From Chloroflexota bacterium (GTDB lineage: Bacteria; Chloroflexota; FW602-bin22; JACPRP01), in NCBI GenBank assembly GCA_016210495.1, contig JACQUC010000049.1, forward strand, positions 8,923 to 72,922: DNA of 64,000 nucleotides. The letters are read 5' to 3'. Position 1 is the first letter of the stretch, and each line of letters begins with the position of its first letter. Of the stretch, positions 9,601 to 18,069 are shown piece after piece. The translations under genes and the position numbers were made by a program. The notes beneath the pieces are model-generated. The model was not told where the DNA came from. It was given only the letters and a program-made list of their open reading frames with translations, and did not search any database.

Positions 9601-10040
9601 TGGCCAGCGCCACGCAGATAATGCGCGACGAGCTGAATCGCCTGGACAGGGAGTACCAGGCAGAATACGACAGGGGAATGGAGCGCTTGATGGCTGACCC
9701 GAACTGGCAGCAGGTCGAGCCCGATCAGCGCGATCAGATACTGGCCGCCCAGAATCTCCACCCTGCCGCCCGTCCCCGGGTCGCCGTCCAGAGCCCCGGC
9801 GATGTGCTGGCAACCCTGGAGGCTGTATCGCTGGACACGTTCGCGGACCGCGTCGCCGCCATGCCCGCTCGATTCGACAACGTGATCGCCGCGGCCGCGA
9901 CCCTGCTCGAGCCCAAGGCTCAGTTGGTGAAGCTGCCGCGCCGCACCGTGCGGACTACCGCGGAGGTCGACACCTGGCTGGAGGATGTGAGTAAGCAGCT
10001 CAAATCTGCGCTCGACAAGGGACCTGTCGTCATACAGTAA
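6603..10040 (+). CDS. brxC: BrxC, large P-loop ATPase of BREX
   Basis: 1145 residues, the usual size of BrxC/PglY. Walker A is GFYGSGKS at residues 76-83, and a Walker B-like stretch LIVLDEVQQYIGED lies about 260 residues in. The protein begins LNRDVYQKDPATRKLVNEGVA, typical of the family. It is thought to act as a large ATPase in the BREX complex during both methylation and phage exclusion. No frameshift is seen. pglX follows 21 nt downstream with its own GGGGGAG site. Confidence 0.95.
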   Translation: MLNRDVYQKDPATRKLVNEGVANVNDDNSSEALAVLRWELETFVCDGQYEKGLTHVLEMYLRNIDQAQQPAVWVSGFYGSGKSHLVKMLRALWVNTTFADGATARGIANLPPDVQDVLKELSIQARRHGGIHAASGTLGAGASGSARLALLRIVFKSVGLPEQYHVARFVMRLRSEGIYDEVRQHVEQSGCDWDEELDNFYVAEGLHEALVRAKPKVFSSPATCAETLNNLHPYVQDISTDDLLKAIRQALTREGRFPLTLIVLDEVQQYIGEDSQRSSDVQEVVEACCKGIGGKLLFIGTGQTAVTGTANLRRLEGRFTIRVELSDADVDAVVRQVILAKKPEAIAPIGQLMETNLGEISRHLDGTALGHRQNDVYVFPQDYPILPVRRRFWETTLRVLDQTGTDSQLRNQLSMMHKAIQTNLDDSLGHVIPADYLFSDTADRLLQSRILPRKVYQMTRTWSYGSEDERLVARACGLVFLINRVVANNGETGLRATVNTLADLLVVDLAKGSSDLRARLPGLLDRCELLMKVGDEYRIQTEESAAWNDEFLSQRALLAGEAHRVEAERDDRIRRKFAELTKRIPLVQGESKVSRDLAAMYDARLPADGDKRICVWVRDGWSIDENSVRADARQAGQQAPTVFVFIPKRSADDLRHQLMEYKAAAATLDRRGTPDTPEGIEARAAMETTKLGAEKRIGGLLEDCFAGARVYQGGGSEVAGIDLQAKVHQAAISSMQRLYPQFDVADHPGWAKVYERAQQGAPDALRAIGADGDPAMNPVCKAILGSIAGGKKGADIRAQFEGPTYGWSRDAVDGGLQVLLVAGLIRAHDERGQVVDPKALERRVIGKTMFKVESAIVTAAQRIQVRKLLQKVGLNAKPGEELSSVPALLQKMLELADRAGGDGPKPARPDTTALNELRLMAGNEQLLAVYNRRDELSQDVDTWTELGERVDIAWPAWMMLQSLTSHAAGLPDAEIIIAQIKYVEQQRQLLEEPDLVAPLLASATQIMRDELNRLDREYQAEYDRGMERLMADPNWQQVEPDQRDQILAAQNLHPAARPRVAVQSPGDVLATLEAVSLDTFADRVAAMPARFDNVIAAAATLLEPKAQLVKLPRRTVRTTAEVDTWLEDVSKQLKSALDKGPVVIQ

Positions 10041-10061
10041 GCAGTTTGCGGGGGAGCGCCG

Positions 10062-13000
10062 ATGCAGCCACTGGATAGATCGCTCAGAAAAGAGAAACTG
10101 GAGCCAACCGTGAAGGTGGCACGCGAGGTGGCCGAGGCCGGCGCCAGAGCCGCGCTGGAGCAGCTCGGCGTCCGCGAAGCTGCGCCGTATGTCCATTTGA
10201 CCAACGCCGAGAGGGAGTTGCACCAGAAGCTGAGGGCGCACGGCCGCCAGTTGGGTGACCCCCGTAACGTCGAGACCGGCGCCCAGGCCGTGGACCTGCT
10301 GGCCGAGGAGGTGGCCTACCAGCACTGGCACCGGATGCTCTTCGCCCGCTTCCTGGCCGAGAACAACCTGCTGATGTACCCTGACTCCGACCAGCCGGTG
10401 CCGGTGACGCTGGAGGAGTGCGCCGAGCTCGCCGCCGAGGAAGGCGCCGAGAACGGCTGGGAGCTGGCCGCCCGGTTTGCGGCGCGAATGTTGCCCCAGG
10501 TCTTTCGACCCGACTCCCCGCTGTTCGGGCTCCGACTGCCGCCCGAGCATGAGCTCAAGCTGGAGCGACTGGTGGCCGGTCTGCCTCGTGAGGTGTTCAT
10601 TGCCTCGGATTCCGTCGGCTGGGTCTACCAGTTCTGGCAGGCCAAGAGGAAGGACGAGGTCAATGCCTCCGAGGTGAAGATCGGCGCTCGCGAGCTTCCC
10701 GCCGTCACCCAGCTATTCACCGAGCCCTACATGGTGGCCTTCCTGCTCGACAACTCCCTCGGCGCCTGGTGGGCGGCCCGGCGGCTATCGCAGAACGATC
10801 TTCAGATGGCTGAGAGTGAGGAAGAGCTTCGCGCCAAAGCCGCGCTTCCGGGGGTACATCTCGAGTACCTGCGCTTCGTCAAGGAAACCGACGGAGCGTG
10901 GACGCCGGCGGCAGGAACCTTCGACGCGTGGCCCGGGAGCCTGGGGGAGCTGAAGCTCCTCGACCCCTGCTGCGGCTCGGGCCATTTCCTGGTGGCCGCC
11001 TTGCTAATGCTTGTGCCGATGCGAATGGCGCTGGAGGGGCTTTCTGCCCGCCAGGCAGTCGAGGCTGTCCTGCGCGACAACATCCACGGGCTGGAGATCG
11101 ACAGGCGCTGCGTGGAGCTGGCCGCCTTTGCCCTGGCGCTGGCCGCCTGGCGGTATCCTGAGGCGGGCGGCTACCGCCCGTTGCCGGAGCTGCACCTCGC
11201 CTGTTCGGGCCTGTCCCCCAGCGTGGCCAAGGAGGAATGGAGGCAACTGGCCCTGAACAAGCCTGCCCTCCGCACCGCCATGGATTGGATGTACGATAGC
11301 TTCCTGAATGCCCCCGTGACAGGAAGCCTGCTCAACCCGGCAAAGTCCGATGCGGCGAAGCTGGTGGAGTGGGAGGAGCTGTCACGGGCGCTCGACGAGG
11401 CGCTGCGAAAAGAGTCCACGGAGAACACGGAGCGCACCGAGATGGGCATCGCGGCGCAGGGTTTGGCCAAAGCGGCGATGCTCCTGGCTGGCAAGTACCA
11501 CCTGGTCGTCACCAATGTGCCCTATCTGATGCGGGGCAAGCAGAGCGACACACTGCGCGACTACTGCGAAAGACAGTACCCTGCGGCCAAGAACGATCTG
11601 GCCACCGTCTTTCTCGACCGCTGTCTGGAGTTCTGCCGCGAAGGGGGCGTCGTCAGCCTCGTCCTGCCGCAGAACTGGCTCTTCTTGACCAGCTACCGCA
11701 AGTTCCGCGAAAAGCTTCTGAAGAAAGACACCTGGCATCTGATAGCGCGGCTGGGACCAGGAGCGTTTGAGACCATTAGCGGAGAGGTGGTCAAAGCGAT
11801 TCTGATCATCTTGAGCCGGGGGCATGAGGCTACTCAGAGGGGTGAGCTGCCGTTTCAGGCACAAGGCAACCAGTATCATCGCCGGACGATAGCCGGCATA
11901 GAAGCGTCCGAACCCCGGACGGCCGCCGAAAAAGCTGCGCTGCTGGTCTCCGCCGAGATCAAGGGAGTGGAGCAGGCAAAACAATTGGAGAATCCGGATG
12001 CCAGGGTGACGTTGGAGGAATCGGGTGAGAGCGAGCTTCTTGCCAGGTATGCTGATGGCCTGAATGGCATGCACGGGGCTGACTCTCCTCGATTCAGGCT
12101 GGGTTTTTGGGAGGTTGCCGACCATGACAAATGGCATTTCCTCCAATGCACTCACACCAAAACCGAGCATTTTGGGGGCAGAGGCCACGCGTTCTACTGG
12201 GATAACAACGGGCGAATCCACCGTGAGAATCCCAATGCGTACGTCAAGGGAGAAGCTGTTTGGGGTAAACTCGGCGTCGTTGTGAGCATGATGAGAGAAC
12301 TGCCTGCCACCCTGTATTCGGGCAACAAGTTTGATATCAGCTGTACACCCATCGTTCCCCACAACCCGGCTCACCTCCCGGCCATCTGGTGCTTCTGCTC
12401 CTCGCCGGGATACGCGGAGGCGGTCAGGCAGATCGACCAGAGCCTAAAGGTCACCAACGCCACACTGGTCAAAGTGCCTTTCGACCTCGAGTACTGGACC
12501 GAAGTCTCCGCCCGCGAATATCCTAACGGCCTTCCCGAACCCTACTCCGACGACCCAACGCAGTGGATCTTCCACGGGCATCCCTGCGGCAGCGTGATCT
12601 GGAACGAGAAGACCAAGTGGCTCGACTGCGGCCCTCTGCGGACAGACAACACGGTGCTGCAGGTAGCCGTCACACGTTTGCTCGGATACCGCTGGCCCGC
12701 CGAGCTAGATAGCGCAATGGAGCTGGCCGGCGAAGCTCGCGCCTGGGTGAAGAAGTCAGACGCGCTGTTGGCCTACGCCGACAGGGACGGCATCGTTTGC
12801 CTCCCGCCGGTGCGGGGGGAAGCCTCGGCGACAGACCGGCTGCTCAACCTGCTGGCAGCCGCCTATGGCGATGCGTGGAGCGGCGACGTGCTGTCGGAGC
12901 TGCTGAAACGGGCGGATCACGCCGGGAAGACGCTGGAGACCTGGCTGCGGGACAAGTTCTTCAGCCAGCATTGCCAACTGTTTCACCACCGGCCCTTCAT

Positions 13001-13517
13001 CTGGCACATCTGGGACGGCCTCCGCGACGGGTTTGCGGCGCTGGTGAGCTACCACCGGCTCGACGCCAGGCTGCTGGAGAGGCTGGTTTACACGTATCTG
13101 GGCGACTGGATCAACCGCCAGAAACAGGATAGCGCAAGGGGCATCGACGGCGCGGGGGAAAGGCTGGCCGCCGGCGAGGTCCTGAAGAAACGGCTGGAGC
13201 TGATCCTCGAAGGCGAGCAGCCCTACGACATCTTCATCCGCTGGAAGCCCATCGGGAAGCAACCGATAGGGTGGAACCCGGACCTCAACGACGGCGTACG
13301 CCTCAACATCCGCCCCTTCCTCTCCGTGCCCGACGTGGGCAAGCGAGGCGCGGGCGTGCTCCGCGACCGGCCCAACGTCAACTGGGAGAAAGACCGGGGC
13401 AAAGACGTGCCGTCCGCGCCGTGGTACCACCTGTTCAAGGGCGACCGCATCAACGATTACCATCTCAGTCTCGCGGAGAAAAAGGCGGCGAGGGAGGTAG
13501 CGAAGAAAGGGGAGTAG
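10062..13517 (+). CDS. pglX: PglX, BREX adenine-specific DNA methyltransferase
   Basis: Marks host DNA by N6-adenine methylation at a non-palindromic site and provides target specificity for BREX. SAM motif I is DPCCGSGHF from residue 301. Catalytic motif IV reads TNVPYL near residue 485 rather than the usual NPPY, so one proline is replaced by valine. Around residues 450-460 the sequence KESTENTERTE comes from a CACGGAGAACACGGAG-type tract, a common dispersed-repeat sequence, here kept in frame. Full length (1151 residues) and uninterrupted. The C-terminus ends DRINDYHLSLAEKKAAREV; a second, orphan copy of this tail is present at 13751. Confidence 0.93.
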   Translation: MQPLDRSLRKEKLEPTVKVAREVAEAGARAALEQLGVREAAPYVHLTNAERELHQKLRAHGRQLGDPRNVETGAQAVDLLAEEVAYQHWHRMLFARFLAENNLLMYPDSDQPVPVTLEECAELAAEEGAENGWELAARFAARMLPQVFRPDSPLFGLRLPPEHELKLERLVAGLPREVFIASDSVGWVYQFWQAKRKDEVNASEVKIGARELPAVTQLFTEPYMVAFLLDNSLGAWWAARRLSQNDLQMAESEEELRAKAALPGVHLEYLRFVKETDGAWTPAAGTFDAWPGSLGELKLLDPCCGSGHFLVAALLMLVPMRMALEGLSARQAVEAVLRDNIHGLEIDRRCVELAAFALALAAWRYPEAGGYRPLPELHLACSGLSPSVAKEEWRQLALNKPALRTAMDWMYDSFLNAPVTGSLLNPAKSDAAKLVEWEELSRALDEALRKESTENTERTEMGIAAQGLAKAAMLLAGKYHLVVTNVPYLMRGKQSDTLRDYCERQYPAAKNDLATVFLDRCLEFCREGGVVSLVLPQNWLFLTSYRKFREKLLKKDTWHLIARLGPGAFETISGEVVKAILIILSRGHEATQRGELPFQAQGNQYHRRTIAGIEASEPRTAAEKAALLVSAEIKGVEQAKQLENPDARVTLEESGESELLARYADGLNGMHGADSPRFRLGFWEVADHDKWHFLQCTHTKTEHFGGRGHAFYWDNNGRIHRENPNAYVKGEAVWGKLGVVVSMMRELPATLYSGNKFDISCTPIVPHNPAHLPAIWCFCSSPGYAEAVRQIDQSLKVTNATLVKVPFDLEYWTEVSAREYPNGLPEPYSDDPTQWIFHGHPCGSVIWNEKTKWLDCGPLRTDNTVLQVAVTRLLGYRWPAELDSAMELAGEARAWVKKSDALLAYADRDGIVCLPPVRGEASATDRLLNLLAAAYGDAWSGDVLSELLKRADHAGKTLETWLRDKFFSQHCQLFHHRPFIWHIWDGLRDGFAALVSYHRLDARLLERLVYTYLGDWINRQKQDSARGIDGAGERLAAGEVLKKRLELILEGEQPYDIFIRWKPIGKQPIGWNPDLNDGVRLNIRPFLSVPDVGKRGAGVLRDRPNVNWEKDRGKDVPSAPWYHLFKGDRINDYHLSLAEKKAAREVAKKGE

Positions 13518-13519
13518 CA

Positions 13520-13645
13520 ATGCCGGCAAACGTGCAGACGATGGCCCGTGCAGAGACGCGTAGGAAGAAGCTCGTTGAACAGTCCTTGACGAGCTTTCGA
13601 CTGCCCTGTGACCGAGCGTCCCGAACCAGTTGGCCTAGTAGGTAA
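13520..13645 (+). CDS. Short ORF at the pglX/Septu junction, unknown
   Basis: 41 codons starting ATG 2 nt after the pglX stop, with GGGGAG 5-6 nt upstream. I do not recognise the product (basic, no domain). It is followed by an AT-richer stretch (about 13640-13700). It may be the 5' stub of a gene lost when the ATPase/HNH cassette was inserted, or non-coding. Confidence 0.25.
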   Translation: MPANVQTMARAETRRKKLVEQSLTSFRLPCDRASRTSWPSR

Positions 13646-13750
13646 CTGTATTATTGCACAATAACTTCGCTTGGTTTAGTATTCAGAAAAATGGTTAGCG
13701 TCTCGCGATCAACAGTCTCATTCCACGGGCTAGGTTCTGGAAACCATTCT

Positions 13751-13825
13751 TATCGAATTGACGATAGCCATGTGAGTTTGGCCGAGAAACGGGTCGCACG
13801 GGAGGCGAAGAAGAATCATGCTTAA
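13751..13825 (+). pseudogene. Orphan 3' end of a second pglX
   Basis: This frame reads YRIDDSHVSLAEKRVARE then AKKNHA and stop. The intact pglX ends DRINDYHLSLAEKKAARE then VAKKGE. The two share R-I-x-D-x-H-x-S-L-A-E-K-x-x-A-R-E at the same distance from the stop, while the DNA has clearly diverged. The frame stays open upstream to at least 13679 but without further clear similarity. The stop overlaps the start of the ATPase gene at 13818. The simplest reading is that the downstream cassette arrived together with the tail of the pglX it used to follow in another BREX locus. Confidence 0.7.
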
Positions 13826-15113
13826 AAGCCTCAAGATGACAAACGTTGGACCAGCACCGACCATGGAGGTCGAGTTTGGCAAACGTCTCAATCTGCTGAC
13901 CGGTGATAACGGACTGGGCAAGAGCTTTCTCCTCGACATTGCGTGGTGGGCGCTGACCAGGAAATGGCCCGCCGAAGTCAATAAGTCGCTGCCGGCGGGG
14001 TTGATGGCCAGGCCCAGTGAACGGGGAAAGGCAACGATCGAGTTTGCCTTCGTAGCCAAGACTAAGCCGGTTTCGTACAAGAGCACTTTTGATCGCCACG
14101 CTCAGGCGTGGACGGGTCAAGCCGGCCGGCCGTCGAACCCCGGTCTCGTGCTCTATGCACAGGTTGATGGCAGTTTTGCCGCATGGGACCCTGCCCGCAA
14201 CTACTGGCGAAAGAAGGGGGATGTGGACGTTCAGGATCGCCCTCCGGCGTATGTTTTCAGCCCGCGCGAAATCTGGGACGGACTGAGCGACGATGTGAGA
14301 GGGCTACTCTGCAACGGCCTCATTTCAGACTGGGCAGGTTGGCAGAAAGAAAGCGGACCGGCATTCAGGAGCCTTTGCTCGGTCTTAAGGGCACTGTCTC
14401 CATCGGATGATGAAAAGATTGAGCCGGGTGAGCTGGTCAGGATCGGCCTCGACGACCCGAGAGACATCCCAACCATTCAAATGCCTTACGGGCAATCGGT
14501 GCCAGTACTGCACGCCTCGGCCGGCATTCGCCGGATTCTCGCACTGGCATATCTATTAGTATGGAGCTGGGAAGAGCATATCAAGGCCAGCAAGCTGATA
14601 GATCTGCAGATTACCTCACAGGTCATCTTCCTTATCGATGAAATCGAGGCGCACCTCCACCCGAAATGGCAGAGGCGGATCGTCAACACATTGCTGAATG
14701 TGATGGGCACGCTCACCAAGAAAGCGGATGTGCAGGTCATCGCCGCGACCCATTCACCATTGGTGATGGCGTCGGTAGAGCCACTATTCGACACAGATCA
14801 GGATGCCTGGTTCGACCTGGACATTGTCGCCGATGAAAAAGGCAACCCGCACGTCGAGTTGTCAAGACGACCTTTTCTTAGACGGGGAGACGCTTCGAGT
14901 TGGCTGACCAGCGAAGCCTTTGACCTGGCCAGCGCACGGTCTCTGGAGTCCGAGAGGGTATTGAACGAGGCTGCTCGGGCCCTGAGCGATGAGAGCATCG
15001 ATGCCGGTCAAGCCAAAAAGCTGGACGCTCGACTAAGAGAGGTTCTGGGGGATACTGATCCGTTTTGGATGCGCTGGCGCTTCGTGGCAGAGAAGAAGGG
15101 ATGGCTACGATGA
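13818..15113 (+). CDS. AAA/ABC-type ATPase, PtuA-like (Septu)
   Basis: 431 residues. Walker A is GDNGLGKS (residues 29-36), the signature-like stretch is ASAGIRRILALAYLL, Walker B is IFLIDEIEAHLHP (Asp274) and the switch His is in AATHSPLVMAS. This is the architecture of DUF3696/RecF-like defence ATPases such as PtuA, the ATPase of Septu. It overlaps by 4 nt (ATGA) an HNH-like gene, the standard Septu pairing. The position between pglX and pglZ is not part of the core BREX set. It probably senses infection and licenses the partner nuclease. A retron-type ATPase is a related alternative, but I see no reverse transcriptase here. Confidence 0.75.
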   Translation: MLKSLKMTNVGPAPTMEVEFGKRLNLLTGDNGLGKSFLLDIAWWALTRKWPAEVNKSLPAGLMARPSERGKATIEFAFVAKTKPVSYKSTFDRHAQAWTGQAGRPSNPGLVLYAQVDGSFAAWDPARNYWRKKGDVDVQDRPPAYVFSPREIWDGLSDDVRGLLCNGLISDWAGWQKESGPAFRSLCSVLRALSPSDDEKIEPGELVRIGLDDPRDIPTIQMPYGQSVPVLHASAGIRRILALAYLLVWSWEEHIKASKLIDLQITSQVIFLIDEIEAHLHPKWQRRIVNTLLNVMGTLTKKADVQVIAATHSPLVMASVEPLFDTDQDAWFDLDIVADEKGNPHVELSRRPFLRRGDASSWLTSEAFDLASARSLESERVLNEAARALSDESIDAGQAKKLDARLREVLGDTDPFWMRWRFVAEKKGWLR

Positions 15114-15709
15114 TTCACGTCAATCCCCAACCAGAACCTCCTGGCTTTAACGGTCACGTTCGGCAGCCAGGACTGATCCTCCTCAAAAACCTGGGGATTG
15201 CGCTCGATCAGCCGTTGCCGCCTGGGACTGAGCTCAATCCGTACTGGCGCAAATGCCTTGACGATCTCCACTCCAGCTATGAAGGGATTTGCGCGTATCT
15301 TTGCGTGTTCATTGAGCGTGTTACCGGCGGTGCTTCCGTCGATCATTTCGTAGCGAAATCCCTGCGCGCCGATTTGGCCTACGAGTGGAGCAACTATCGG
15401 CTGTCCTGCTCGACCATCAACAGCCGCAAACGGGCCTACGAGGATGTCCTTGATCCATTTGATGTGGTGAACGGCTGGTTCCATTTGGAGTTGGTGAGTG
15501 GTCGCATCTATCCCAACCCCGACCTGCCCGATGAAGTAAGGACCCAGGCTGCGGTTACGATTGAGCGATTAGGGCTGGATGACTCTGGCAACCGGGAATT
15601 GAGGGCGCGACATTACCAGCAGTATCGGGAACAATACTACCACGCGCAGTTTCTGAGAAGGCATTCACCTTTTGTCTGGTTAGAGGCAAGACGACAGGCG
15701 TTGCTGTGA
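15110..15709 (+). CDS. HNH-like nuclease, PtuB-like (Septu)
   Basis: 199 residues from ATG 15110, which overlaps the ATPase stop; ATG 15101 is also possible. A degenerate HNH/TIGR02646-type core is visible: CAYLC (Cys61, Cys65), VDHFVAKS (Asp78-His79), EWSNYRLSC (Asn95, Cys100) and TINSRK (Asn104). The canonical zinc knuckles (CxxC twice) are altered to CxxxC and to a single Cys. The catalytic His and both Asn positions are kept, so activity is plausible but not certain. Its stop overlaps the pglZ GTG by 4 nt, so the pair is translationally coupled into the BREX operon. Probable role: effector that cuts DNA during phage attack. Confidence 0.65.
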   Translation: MIHVNPQPEPPGFNGHVRQPGLILLKNLGIALDQPLPPGTELNPYWRKCLDDLHSSYEGICAYLCVFIERVTGGASVDHFVAKSLRADLAYEWSNYRLSCSTINSRKRAYEDVLDPFDVVNGWFHLELVSGRIYPNPDLPDEVRTQAAVTIERLGLDDSGNRELRARHYQQYREQYYHAQFLRRHSPFVWLEARRQALL

Positions 15710-18069
15710 GGATCATAGAATCACTGCTCAAGACACTCCGGTCGGCCGCAGCGTACAACCCCGACGTTCAGGCCCAGCCGGCCTGTGTGCTCTGGCCAGA
15801 CCCTGACAGCCAGTGGGAGGAGGCAATTCCTCGCCTTCGGGAGGATATGCCCGAGATCCTCGTGCTCGGAGAGTACGAACCCCAGCAGCAGACCGGCCCG
15901 GCGATCTGGTTGCGGTGTGCGCTGGCTGGAACAGCAGGTGACCTCTCGCTGCCCACGGGCAGCGTGCCGGTGCTCTACCTTCCCGGCGTCAGCCGTCAGG
16001 ACATGAGGGCGGTCGAGAGCTGTCCCGAAAACCTGAAGCCACTCGCCGAGCTGCAGTATCGTGGCGTTATCTGGTCGCAGGTCGACGGCCAGGACTGGAC
16101 CATTCTCGCATTCCTCGAGTCCGACCACGGTGGCCTCGGCCTGGACGTCGCCCAGGATGCTGATGCCAGAAACGCGATGCAGCTTGCCGTACACCACCTC
16201 ATGGACGAGAAGGTCGAGTCGCTGAAGGGAAAGCACCTCGGCAAGGACTACTTCAACGGCCTGTTGACCAGCGGCGACACGATAAGGGACATCCTTCAAT
16301 GGCTAGACCACCCGGAGGAGTTCCGCAACATCAGGGATGACAGCCAGTGGAAAGCCTTCGTCGAGCTCAGCAAGTCTCAACTGGCCTTCGACCCGCAGAA
16401 AGAAGGCATCCTGAGTGGCGCGGGGAAGCTCGCCGTTCACGAGGGAGGCTGGCGCGCCGTGTGGGAGCGCTATTGCGAGGCCCCGAAGCGCTACGGCTAT
16501 ATTCCGGCGCTCATCCGCAAGTGCAAACCTCCCAGCGGCACTATTTTTTGGAGTGTGAAGGATGGAACCAACGATGGCTGGCCGCAATGGAACGAGGAGC
16601 AGGAAACGAACCTTCGCCAGGAGCTTGTTGGGCTCTCCGTCTCTCCCGCGCACATCGCTCGCGAGGCGGTGCTTGAGCTGGAGAAGCAGCACAGGCGCCG
16701 TCGCCAACTGGTCTGGGCGGAGCTAGGCGAAGCGCCCCTGGCTCAGTCCCTCGAATTCCTCGCCGTTCTGGCCGAAAGCACCAGCGGCGGGCTCGCGGCC
16801 GGCACCGTCGAAGATATGGCAGCAGGATACAGTGGCCACGGTTGGAGGGCGGATGACGCTCTGGTGAGGGCACTGGCTCCAGTGGCACGAAGCCAGGACG
16901 TGGAGGCCGTGGCGGCAGCGATCCGCGCGATGTACCTTTCCTGGGCAGAGGAGTCCGCGCGGCATCTGCAGAAGGTCGTCGATGCCTCCGGGTACCCTCG
17001 TAACAGCAACACGGCTGACAGTGTATTGGAGCCTTTCGAGGACGGAGAGTGCGTCGTGTTTGTGGACGGCCTGCGGTTCGACGCGGCCAGGCGACTGGCG
17101 CAGATGCTAGCCAAAGCCGGCTACGAGACTAGCGAGAGGACCTCGTGGGCCGCGCTGCCGAGCGTAACCGCCACCGGCAAGGCGGCCGTGACACCGGTCC
17201 GGGAGAAGATCGCGGGGTCAATCGACGGCGTTGATTTCGAGCCGTGCGTGGCGCGGACCGGGCAGTCTCTGAGGGGTGGCCAGCCTTTGAAGAGACTCCT
17301 GGCCGAAAACGGCTGGATGGTCCTTGACCGTTTCGATAGCGGCGATGGACAGGGCCGGGCCTGGAGCGAGCTGGGCGATATCGACCGCGAGGGCCACGAC
17401 CACGGTTGGCAATTGGCCAGGAGTCTCGATGCTCTCATCGGTGAGGTTCGAGACAAGATTATCGCACTTGTGGCCGCCGGTTGGAGCAAGGTACACGTGG
17501 TGACCGACCACGGCTGGCTTCTTCTGCCCGAGGGGTTGCCTAAGACCGAGTTACCCGGTTCGCTGGTCGAGGACAAGTGGGGCCGCTGCGCCTCCCTCAA
17601 GCCCGGAGCATCCACCCAGGAGCGCCTCTATCCGTGGTTCTGGAATCCTGCCAGGTACTTCGCGCTGGCCGACGGCATCAGTTGCTTCCGTAAAGGTGAG
17701 GAGTATGCCCACGGCGGCTTGAGCCTTCAGGAGTGCTTGACCCTGCAACTTACCGTGGCCAGAGCAGCAATCAAACCTACGAGTTCACGTGAGTTTACTG
17801 ACGTGATCTGGAAGCGGCTGCGCTGCACAGTCGTGGTTGAGGGGCGGAGCACTGGGCTTTCAATCGACATTCGCACGCAGCCGGGCGACCCATCATCTAG
17901 CGTGGCGGTCGCTGCAAAGCCCATTAAGGAGGATGGTACGGCTTCGGTGATCGTCGAAGACGAGGACCTGTTGGGGAAGAAAGCCACCCTCCTTCTTATC
18001 AACAGCGGTGGGGGAATCGAAGCCCAGGTAGACACAGTGATCGGTGGAGGCGAGAGTGATGGAACTTGA
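15706..18069 (+). CDS. pglZ: PglZ, alkaline-phosphatase-superfamily BREX protein
   Basis: 787 residues. The PglZ domain lies in the C-terminal half, with metal-site motifs VVFVDGLRFDA (Asp454) and VVTDHGW (Asp601-His602). The enzymatic role in BREX is unsettled: a phosphatase or nuclease fold required for both methylation and defence. The N-terminal part (SLLKTLRSAAAYN onward) is typical of BREX type 1 PglZ. The GTG start at 15706 overlaps the HNH gene stop, and the 3' end overlaps brxL by 11 nt. The gene is intact. Confidence 0.9.
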   Translation: MRIIESLLKTLRSAAAYNPDVQAQPACVLWPDPDSQWEEAIPRLREDMPEILVLGEYEPQQQTGPAIWLRCALAGTAGDLSLPTGSVPVLYLPGVSRQDMRAVESCPENLKPLAELQYRGVIWSQVDGQDWTILAFLESDHGGLGLDVAQDADARNAMQLAVHHLMDEKVESLKGKHLGKDYFNGLLTSGDTIRDILQWLDHPEEFRNIRDDSQWKAFVELSKSQLAFDPQKEGILSGAGKLAVHEGGWRAVWERYCEAPKRYGYIPALIRKCKPPSGTIFWSVKDGTNDGWPQWNEEQETNLRQELVGLSVSPAHIAREAVLELEKQHRRRRQLVWAELGEAPLAQSLEFLAVLAESTSGGLAAGTVEDMAAGYSGHGWRADDALVRALAPVARSQDVEAVAAAIRAMYLSWAEESARHLQKVVDASGYPRNSNTADSVLEPFEDGECVVFVDGLRFDAARRLAQMLAKAGYETSERTSWAALPSVTATGKAAVTPVREKIAGSIDGVDFEPCVARTGQSLRGGQPLKRLLAENGWMVLDRFDSGDGQGRAWSELGDIDREGHDHGWQLARSLDALIGEVRDKIIALVAAGWSKVHVVTDHGWLLLPEGLPKTELPGSLVEDKWGRCASLKPGASTQERLYPWFWNPARYFALADGISCFRKGEEYAHGGLSLQECLTLQLTVARAAIKPTSSREFTDVIWKRLRCTVVVEGRSTGLSIDIRTQPGDPSSSVAVAAKPIKEDGTASVIVEDEDLLGKKATLLLINSGGGIEAQVDTVIGGGESDGT

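Noticed and set aside
13818..15709. Retron (Ec78-type) with PtuAB effectors
   Set aside because: No reverse transcriptase gene or msr/msd-like inverted structure lies near the pair.
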